Origin: DASZTV01 sp035548055
GTDB taxonomy: Bacteria; Actinomycetota; Actinomycetes; JAFAQI01
NCBI GenBank assembly: GCA_035548055.1
Contig: DASZTL010000002.1
Span: 1-64,000 of the forward strand
Direction: 5' to 3'
Length of the DNA: 64,000 bases
The position numbers were made by a program, and so were the translations under genes. The notes beneath the pieces were generated by a model. The model saw only the letters and a list, made by a program, of their open reading frames with translations, ran no database searches and was not told the DNA's origin. Shown here in pieces: positions 58,489-64,000 of this stretch. Each line of letters opens with the position of its first letter. Positions within the stretch are counted from its first letter, which is position 1.

Positions 58489-59486
58489 GCCTGCGTACCG
58501 TCCGGCGACCGTGCGCGTTGTGTGGCCACACCGACGCCACCGTCTTGTGGCGCGGTCACGAGCACGAGTACCCCGAGACGACGGACGAGACGTTCGCGGT
58601 CGTGAAGTGCGACACCTGCGGGCTTGGCCGGCTCGACCCGTGTCCGGACGTCAGCGAGCTCGACACCATCTACCCGCCGACGTACTACAGCTACAACATG
58701 GTCAGCGACCGCCGTCCCGATGGCCAGCTTCGGCTGAAGGAGAAGGTGTCGCTGAAGTACACGGGCCAGGTGTTGGCGTCGGCGATGGCGAGGGCGGGAG
58801 TCGCCGAGAGCGACGAGGTGAAGCTGCTCGACGTCGGTTGCGGTGACGGGCGGATCCTCGACTACTACCGGGCTAGTCGACCCGCGGGCATGGTCGAGAC
58901 GTGGGGCCTCGACATCAACGGCGACGCCCTTGCGATTGCTGAGAAGGCCGGTCACAGATGCGTGCAGGGCGCTTTCGAGAACGAGAACGACCTGCCGAAG
59001 GGCTACTTCGACATCGTCGTCGCCCGTCATGTGATCGAGCACGTCGAAGATCCGGTCGTCTTCACCCGCAACGCCGCCGAGCTGCTGCGGCCCGGTGGCG
59101 TCTTCCTCGTCGCCACCCCCGACTTCGGGTCACCGGATGCCAAGAAGTTCGGCGGCCACTGGGGCGGCAACCACTTCCCGCGGCATTGGTGGTTCTTCGA
59201 CGGTGAGGCAATGCGCAAGGTCGCCGAGCACGTCGGTCTCGAGTGCGTCGCGGTCGAGTACGAGCTCAACCCGGTGTTCTGGACGTGGACCATGCACTCC
59301 GCCCTCAAGGACCGCTACCCCGATGCCAAATGGGTCGACGCGGTCTTCCCGCCGGTGTCGATCTTCTACGGCGGTCCGCGCAGCTTCCTGCTGCAAGGCG
59401 CATTCACGGTGGTGGACTCGCTGCTCCGCAAGCGCACCGGGATGACGGGCAGCATGATCGCCACCCTCCGCAAGCCTGTGAGGTAG
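58485..59486 (+). CDS. Class I SAM-dependent methyltransferase with zinc-ribbon N-terminus
   Basis: 333 aa. N-terminal CxxC pairs (Cys10/13 and Cys42/45) suggest a zinc ribbon. SAM-binding motif LLDVGCGDGRIL near 116-127, acid-turn GLDINGD and motif IV region VVARHVIEHVEDP. Similar proteins modify lipids or sugars (C-methyl/N-methyl/tHc family); substrate unknown. TTG start 58485 overlaps the desaturase stop, an unusual but coupled arrangement. The acyl desaturase next to it hints at lipid methylation. Confidence 0.85.
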   Translation: MSLRTVRRPCALCGHTDATVLWRGHEHEYPETTDETFAVVKCDTCGLGRLDPCPDVSELDTIYPPTYYSYNMVSDRRPDGQLRLKEKVSLKYTGQVLASAMARAGVAESDEVKLLDVGCGDGRILDYYRASRPAGMVETWGLDINGDALAIAEKAGHRCVQGAFENENDLPKGYFDIVVARHVIEHVEDPVVFTRNAAELLRPGGVFLVATPDFGSPDAKKFGGHWGGNHFPRHWWFFDGEAMRKVAEHVGLECVAVEYELNPVFWTWTMHSALKDRYPDAKWVDAVFPPVSIFYGGPRSFLLQGAFTVVDSLLRKRTGMTGSMIATLRKPVR

Positions 59487-59498
59487 ACCACTTCCAGG

Positions 59499-59510
59499 CA
59501 GGCTTGCCTG
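59499..59510. promoter_or_regulatory. Operator candidate over the TetR promoter
   Basis: Inverted repeat CAGGC-TT-GCCTG with an extra CAGGC half-site at 59495-59499. It overlaps the -35 TTGCCT of the downstream TetR gene, so autorepression is likely. Confidence 0.55.
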
Positions 59511-59532
59511 TTTGTTATTTTCGCCGTACCGT
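59504..59532 (+). promoter_or_regulatory. Leaderless promoter of the TetR-PF10118-monooxygenase operon
   Basis: -35 TTGCCT (59504-59509), 17-base spacer, -10 TACCGT (59527-59532), then six bases to GTG 59539, which lacks a ribosome site. This decides the GTG as start. Confidence 0.6.
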
Positions 59533-59538
59533 TCGGGT

Positions 59539-60192
59539 GTGTCGAAGCGGCCGGAGCCAGCGCCTCGCCGCTCCCAGGCGGAGCGGACCGAGCTGATGCG
59601 GACTCGCCTGCTCGACGCCACGATCGAGTGCCTGGCTGAGTCGGGCTACGGGCGCATGTCGACGAACGACGTCGTGCGCCGCGCGCGGGTCTCCCGGGGT
59701 GCGCTGGCCCACCACTTCCCGACCAAGGCCGATCTGGTGACCGCCGCCGCCGAACGGCTGGTCGAGCGTCGTGGGGCGGAGTTCCGCGCCCGGTTCGAGG
59801 CGATCGCGCCGGAACGGCGTACGCCGGAGCGCGCGCTGGAAGTGCTGTGGTCCTTCTACGACGACCCGAGCGGCCTGGCCCTCATCGAGCTGACCGTCGT
59901 CGCGCGCACGTATCCGGAGCTGACGCCGGTCCTCGTGAGGATGGGCGACCAGATCGCGGCCGTCACCGCCGAGATGGTGCTGGCGTACTTCCCGAGCCTG
60001 GCCTCGGTGCCCTTCGTCGAAGAGGCGCTCCGCGCCGTCCACGCACTGTTCGCCGGCCTCGCGCTGTCGTCGATGGCGGGGCCGCAGGCGACCGGTGACG
60101 CCCAAGCCGTCCGTGAGTTCCTCAACATCCTCGCCATCAACATGCTCGCCTCCGGCGAGTCGCTTGCCTCCACCGAACGGAGCCCGTCATGA
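59539..60192 (+). CDS. TetR-family transcriptional regulator
   Basis: 217 aa. HTH at residues 15-60: MRTRLLDATIECLAESGYG, TNDVVRRARVSRGALAHHFPTKADLV. Ligand domain contains LIELTVVARTYPELTPVL. First gene of an operon with PF10118 protein and monooxygenase (overlap 4 bases). Starts leaderless (see promoter). The GCCTG inverted repeat on its -35 points to autoregulation. Not similar in sequence to the TetR at 49023-49640 beyond the HTH. Confidence 0.88.
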   Translation: MSKRPEPAPRRSQAERTELMRTRLLDATIECLAESGYGRMSTNDVVRRARVSRGALAHHFPTKADLVTAAAERLVERRGAEFRARFEAIAPERRTPERALEVLWSFYDDPSGLALIELTVVARTYPELTPVLVRMGDQIAAVTAEMVLAYFPSLASVPFVEEALRAVHALFAGLALSSMAGPQATGDAQAVREFLNILAINMLASGESLASTERSPS

Positions 60193-61064
60193 GCGTCATG
60201 ACCGTCCCCTCACCCGCTGGCGCCGCCCCGAAGCGCGCCATCAAGACGCGGCGGATGAAGTTCAACTACGCGCCCGGCCGGGTCGACCGCCACTACGCGA
60301 ACGACGACTTGATCATGAGTCACATCGTCGCGATGTTGTCCGCGATGTTCCCGGAGGGGGAGGACTTCTTCGTCCGCTCGGTGCGTCACTACGCGGACCG
60401 CATCACCGATCCGGACCTGCTGGAGGCGGTGAAGGGCTTCACCGGCCAGGAGACGATGCACGGCCGCGAGCACCGCGCCCTCAACGAGAGACTGCAGGAG
60501 CTCGGCTACCCGACCCGCCGCGTCGACCGGCTGGTCAAGTCCGACCTGGCTCGCGTCGAGCGTCGCGCGCCGCACAAGGTGCAGCTCGCGATCACCGCGG
60601 CGCTGGAGCACTACACCGCAACCCTCGCCGAACGGCTGCTCTCCAACGCGCAGGCCCGCGAGATGCTGGGCAACGGGGAGGTCCGCAACGTGCTGCTGTG
60701 GCACGCGGTGGAGGAGTCCGAGCACAAGGCGGTCGCCTTCGACGTCTACCGAGCGGTGGGCGGCACGGAGAAGATGCGAATCCGGGTCATGAAGCTGATG
60801 ACCTGGTCCTTCCTTCTCGGCACGATCATGCAGACGCTGCTGTCGATGCTGGCCGACCGCGCCACCTACAACCCGGTGCGTCTCGCGAGAAGCATCAAGG
60901 AGCTGCGGCGCTCGCCGTTCCTCGGCAAGGAGATGGTGGCAGCCATCAAGGACTACAACCGCGTGGGCTTCCACCCGAACGACCACGACAACACCGAGCT
61001 TCTCGACTACTGGACCAAGGAGCTCTTCGGTGCCGAGGGACGGCTTGCGGGGAACCTGAAGTGA
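60189..61064 (+). CDS. PF10118 metal-dependent hydrolase-type (diiron) protein, copy 2
   Basis: 291 aa paralogue of the protein at 51447-52304 with the same three ligand segments: GQETMHGREH, AALEHYTATLAERLL and WHAVEESEHKAVAFDVY. Also conserved: FNYAPGRVDRHYAND near the N-terminus (copy 1: FDWEPTPLAW). Helical, soluble. In an operon with a TetR and a monooxygenase (four-base overlaps), which supports a role in oxidation of a hydrophobic substrate. Confidence 0.82.
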   Translation: MSVMTVPSPAGAAPKRAIKTRRMKFNYAPGRVDRHYANDDLIMSHIVAMLSAMFPEGEDFFVRSVRHYADRITDPDLLEAVKGFTGQETMHGREHRALNERLQELGYPTRRVDRLVKSDLARVERRAPHKVQLAITAALEHYTATLAERLLSNAQAREMLGNGEVRNVLLWHAVEESEHKAVAFDVYRAVGGTEKMRIRVMKLMTWSFLLGTIMQTLLSMLADRATYNPVRLARSIKELRRSPFLGKEMVAAIKDYNRVGFHPNDHDNTELLDYWTKELFGAEGRLAGNLK

Positions 61065-62548
61065 GCGGGCCTGTCGATCACGATGTCGTCATCATCGGCG
61101 CCGGCTTCGGCGGCATGGGCGCGGCGATCGAGCTCAAGCGACAGGGCTACGACAACATCCTGATCGTCGACCGCGAGGACGATCTCGGTGGCACGTGGCA
61201 CGTCAATCACTACCCGGGCCTCGCTGTCGACATCCCGTCGGTGACGTACTCCTACTCCTTCGAGCCGAACCCGTACTGGTCGCGGTTGTTCGCACCGGGT
61301 GCCGAGCTCAAGCGGTACGCGCTGCACGTCGCCGACAAGTACGACCTGCATCGCCACATGCGCTTCGGCAAGGCGGTCGAGGGCGCGCGGTGGGAAGAGG
61401 ACGAGCGTCGCTGGGTGGTCAACCTCGCCGGCGGGGAGACGGTGACGGCTCGCTTCGTGGTCGCGGCTACCGGCTACCTGTCGCAGCCGTATCGGCCCGA
61501 GATCCCGGGGATCGACGAGTACGCCGGCGACGTGCTTCACACCGCGAAGTGGGACGACGACTACGACCTGACGGGCAAGCGGGTCGCCGTGATCGGCACT
61601 GGTGCGACCGCCGTACAGCTCATTCCCGAGGTCGCCAAGCTCGCCGGCGAGATGACGGTCTACCAGCGCACGCCGATCTACGTGACCGCCAAGAACGACT
61701 TCGAGATGCCGAAGTCGGTGCAGAAGCTGTTCGCGCGGCTCCCCGTCACGCAGCGTGCCGCACGGCTGGTCAGTACTTCGCTGCTCGAGCTGCTGATGGT
61801 TGCGGGTGTCCTGCGCTATCGGCAGCTGAAGCGATTCAACGAGCGGGCCGCGAGCCTGGCGATCCGCAACATGAAGCGCACCATCAAGGATCCGGTGATG
61901 CGCGAGAAGCTGACGCCGTCGTACGCGTTCGGTTGCAAGCGCCCGACGTTCTCCAACGACTACTACCCGACGTTCAACCTGCCGCACGTCAGCCTCGAGA
62001 CGACCCCGATCGAGAGGTTCGAGCCTGACGGGATCGTCACGACCGACGGCAACAAGACGACCATCGACACGCTGGTGCTGGCGACCGGCTACAACATCTG
62101 GGACGTGAACTTCCCTGCGTTCGAGGTGATCGGGCGCGAGGGTCGCGATCTCGGCAAGTGGTGGCGGGACAACCGGTTCTGCGCCTACGAAGGACTGTCG
62201 GTTCCGCTGTTCCCGAACTTTCTCTGCCTCGCGAGCCCGTACTCCTACAGCGGGTTGTCGTACTTCACGACGATCGAGTACCAGATGACGCACATCGGAC
62301 GGCTGTTCGGCGAGCTTCGGCGCAAGCAGGCCGAGACGTTCGAGGTGAGCGAGAAGGCGAACGAGGCCTTCCTCGACCGCATGACCGTGCTGCTGGGCGA
62401 CTCGGTCTTCTACAACGGGAACTGCGGCCCAGCACGTAGCTACTACTTCAACCAGCACGGCGAGGCCGCGGTCCTGCGCCCGACCTCGACGTACAACACC
62501 CGCCGAGAGGCGAACAGCTTCCCGCTGACCGACTACCAGTACGCCTAG
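61061..62548 (+). CDS. Flavin-containing (Baeyer-Villiger type) monooxygenase
   Basis: 495 aa. First FAD motif IIGAGFGGMG (11-20), WHVNHYPGLAVD, Baeyer-Villiger-like fingerprint YAGDVLHTAKWD (154-165), NADPH motif IGTGATAVQ (178-186), and LATGYNIWDVNFPAF near the end. Resembles the EthA/MymA monooxygenase group of mycobacteria. GTG 61061 lies in the PF10118 stop (GTGA). Converges with the alpha/beta hydrolase gene, sharing CTAG at the stops. Substrate unknown, likely a ketone or lipid. Confidence 0.88.
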   Translation: MSGPVDHDVVIIGAGFGGMGAAIELKRQGYDNILIVDREDDLGGTWHVNHYPGLAVDIPSVTYSYSFEPNPYWSRLFAPGAELKRYALHVADKYDLHRHMRFGKAVEGARWEEDERRWVVNLAGGETVTARFVVAATGYLSQPYRPEIPGIDEYAGDVLHTAKWDDDYDLTGKRVAVIGTGATAVQLIPEVAKLAGEMTVYQRTPIYVTAKNDFEMPKSVQKLFARLPVTQRAARLVSTSLLELLMVAGVLRYRQLKRFNERAASLAIRNMKRTIKDPVMREKLTPSYAFGCKRPTFSNDYYPTFNLPHVSLETTPIERFEPDGIVTTDGNKTTIDTLVLATGYNIWDVNFPAFEVIGREGRDLGKWWRDNRFCAYEGLSVPLFPNFLCLASPYSYSGLSYFTTIEYQMTHIGRLFGELRRKQAETFEVSEKANEAFLDRMTVLLGDSVFYNGNCGPARSYYFNQHGEAAVLRPTSTYNTRREANSFPLTDYQYA

Positions 62549-63377
62549 GCCGTCGCGATCTCGGCGGCAAGCTGGTCGGGGAGCTCCATCGCGAAGAAGG
62601 TGCGGCCGCCGGCGACCTTGGTCAGGCTGCCGCTGGGAAATGCCGCGACCAGCCGCTCCGCGAAGCTGACCTTGAATGACGTGTCAGCATCGCCCCACAC
62701 CACGTGAACCGGTTTGGTGAGCTGCCGAAGCGGGTCGAGACATCGAGTAGGTCGCTGGGTCGGATCTGGCTCATCAGCTTCGCTGCGTCGCGACGCACTG
62801 CCTTGTCGCGAAGCGCCGGCTCGATCCAGCTCGCGGTGACCTGGGCGTCCGGCCTGCCCGCGAACAGCAGTCGGTAGCCGAGTCGGCTGTGCCGGATCGC
62901 GGTCGGCTTGATCGACAGGGCGAGTGGCTTGATCAGGGCGGCATGGCTTCCGGTCTTGATCAGCATCTTGAACTCCTTCGGCGGGAAGACGTCGAAGGCG
63001 TCGCAGTTGGTGAGCACCAACCGGCCGATCCGGCTGTGGTCAGTGTCGATGAGGAACTGGCACAACGCACCTCCGGTGTCGTTGCCGACCAAGGTGACGT
63101 TGGTGAGACCGAGCTTGGCCATGAAGTCGTTGATCATCCTGGCGATGCCGCGCGGGCTGAGATCGGCGTCGGCGTTCATTGCCTGCCGGTGCGAGCCGAG
63201 CGGCCAGTTGGGCGCATAGCTGCGAATGCCGCGTTCAGCCAGCTTGTCCGCGACGGCCGTCCACAGCTGGCCATCGACGAGGAGACCATGGACGAAGACG
63301 ACAGGCGCCAGTTCGCTGTCAACCGGACCCGCCGCGCGATAGGTGATCGTGCCTTGTGTGAGCTCGACGCTATCCAT
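62545..63377 (-). pseudogene. Alpha/beta hydrolase interrupted by a one-base frameshift
   Basis: Haloalkane-dehalogenase/epoxide-hydrolase-like hydrolase of about 276 aa if restored. Motifs HGLLVDGQLW and elbow VGNDTGG (Asp nucleophile) are in the first frame. The frame breaks near 62730-62745: the first frame then reads unrelated residues, while the next frame continues as a good C-terminus (DPLRQLTKPVHVVWGDADTS, later TFFAMELPDQLA) to a TAG at 62545-62547. One missing base would join them. Could be a sequencing or assembly error or a real mutation. ATG 63377 lies 19 bases after the 40-bp dyad. Confidence 0.72.
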
Positions 63378-63396
63378 GGGTCGAGTCTGCCCCGCG

Positions 63397-63436
63397 ATTG
63401 CCACCTGAGCACCTTCTAGCGTGCTCAGATCGCAAT
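63397..63436. promoter_or_regulatory. 40-bp dyad operator candidate, copy 2
   Basis: Inverted repeat with arms ATTGC-N3-CTGAGCAC and GTGCTCAG-N3-GCAAT. On the minus strand it matches copy 1 (5302-5341) at 35 of 40 positions and has the same orientation towards the hydrolase start (63377). It lies in the gap between the ABC ATPase stop and the hydrolase start. Confidence 0.7.
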
Positions 63437-63444
63437 CGCCGCGG

Positions 63445-64000
63445 TCAGCCGGCGACGCCGAGGTATGACTCGACAACGCGAGCGTCCTCGAGCACGGTGG
63501 CCGGCACCCCCTCCGCGATCACCTGGCCGAGCTCGAGAGCGACGAGCCGGTCGCATAGCGAGGTGAGCAGCGGCATGTCGTGATCGATGACGAGGATCGT
63601 CGCGCCGGTCTCGTCGCGGACCTGTTTCAGCAGCGGCGCCAGGAGCTCCGTCTCCTTCTGCGCAACTCCCGCGGTCGGCTCGTCGAGCAGGACGACGGCG
63701 GGACGCTGGGCGAGTATGCACGCCAGCTCGACGATGCGTCGCGTGCCGGTGGAGAGCTCGCCGACCAGGCTGGTGGCGTACTTCGTGAGACCGAGCTTCG
63801 CCAACAGCTCCTGCACCTGTTCGGAGACGGCCGCCTCCGACAACGTCGATGCCGGAAGCCGTAACGCGGCGGCGACGAGGTCTCGTGAGTCCAGGTGCCG
63901 CTCAAGGGCGACCGCGACCGTCTCGGCCACGGTGAGGCCTGGGAACAGCCGTGCCTCCTGGAACGAGCGGCCCAGCCCGATGATCGCGCGGTCTGAGGAT
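63445..64000 (-). CDS. LivG-like ABC transporter ATP-binding protein, N-terminus beyond window
   Basis: About 185 codons of the C-terminal part. Q-loop region GLGRSFQEARLFPGLTVAET; signature LSTGTRRIVELACIL (LSTGT in place of LSGGQ); Walker B VVLLDEPTAG; H-loop ILVIDHDM; C-terminal GQVIAEGVPATVLEDARVVESYLG as in branched-chain amino-acid (LivG) ATPases. Walker A is outside. May be fused to or next to a permease beyond base 64000. Gene ends 67 bases before the alpha/beta hydrolase start and may share its transcript. Confidence 0.87.
   Translation of the reverse strand, partial: SSDRAIIGLGRSFQEARLFPGLTVAETVAVALERHLDSRDLVAAALRLPASTLSEAAVSEQVQELLAKLGLTKYATSLVGELSTGTRRIVELACILAQRPAVVLLDEPTAGVAQKETELLAPLLKQVRDETGATILVIDHDMPLLTSLCDRLVALELGQVIAEGVPATVLEDARVVESYLGVAG

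Noticed and set aside
60095..61060. Long N-terminal extension to the monooxygenase frame
   Set aside because: The extension lies over the TetR and PF10118 genes in another frame; the GTG at 61061 precedes the FAD motif by the normal distance.

Overview
The window is high-GC, gene-dense DNA from an actinobacterium (Actinomycetota). Evidence: GTG/TTG starts, TANNNT -10 elements 6-7 bases ahead of start codons (leaderless pattern), a complete Mce lipid-import operon, an F420-type (Ddn-like) protein, an EphD-like hydrolase/dehydrogenase fusion and nrtR-nadABC. I cannot fix the genus; a soil or freshwater actinobacterium close to the mycolata, Frankiales or Nocardioidales is plausible. It carries 63 protein genes (two cut by the window edges, one frameshifted) and one tRNA-Lys. 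I see no insertion sequence, prophage, CRISPR array or rRNA.

Layout. 1-5.3 kb (minus): zinc alcohol dehydrogenase, GMC oxidoreductase, its Tat-exported small subunit, a DMT transporter and thpR. 5.4-7.8 kb: secreted neutral-ceramidase-like hydrolase and a cupin. 7.9 kb: tRNA-Lys(CTT). 8.3-16.1 kb: class II aldolase, Ddn-like protein, fatty-acid hydroxylase, PhyH dioxygenase, diguanylate cyclase, alcohol dehydrogenase, thioesterase, enoyl-CoA hydratase, MFS transporter. 16.1-20.3 kb: nrtR divergent from nadA-nadB-nadC. 20.3-27.7 kb: enoyl-CoA hydratase, FUSC protein, DUF421 pair, beta-propeller, orphan D12 adenine methylase, TetR with triple operator, DUF4242.

27.8-39.2 kb is one long minus-strand run: VOC protein, GH3 glycosidase, DUF6351 hydrolase, an anti-sigma-type ATPase, a membrane SpoIIE phosphatase, a surface-anchored protein and an 838-aa secreted protein of unknown function. 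39.4-48.3 kb is the Mce operon (SRPBCC, yrbEA, yrbEB, mceA-F, mas), ending at a large nested hairpin. 48.5-52.3 kb: TetR and coupled protein, EphD-like fusion, PF10118 diiron protein. 52.3-57.4 kb: two lipoproteins sharing a domain, DUF2237, DUF1206, MBL hydrolase, SCO6745-family protein. 57.5-62.5 kb: desaturase, methyltransferase, and a second TetR-PF10118 operon with a Baeyer-Villiger-type monooxygenase. 62.5-64 kb: frameshifted alpha/beta hydrolase and a LivG-like ATPase.

The common theme is uptake and oxidative remodelling of lipids or hydrophobic compounds. The best candidates for undescribed biology are (i) a 40-bp dyad present twice 58 kb apart, 35 of 40 bases identical and oriented the same way 19-24 bases ahead of two lipid-type hydrolases; (ii) the phosphatase/ATPase signalling pair embedded among secreted-protein genes with no STAS or sigma gene nearby; (iii) three CTGAC-N6-GTCAG dyads at oxidoreductase/transporter/crotonase promoters; (iv) twin TetR-PF10118 modules.
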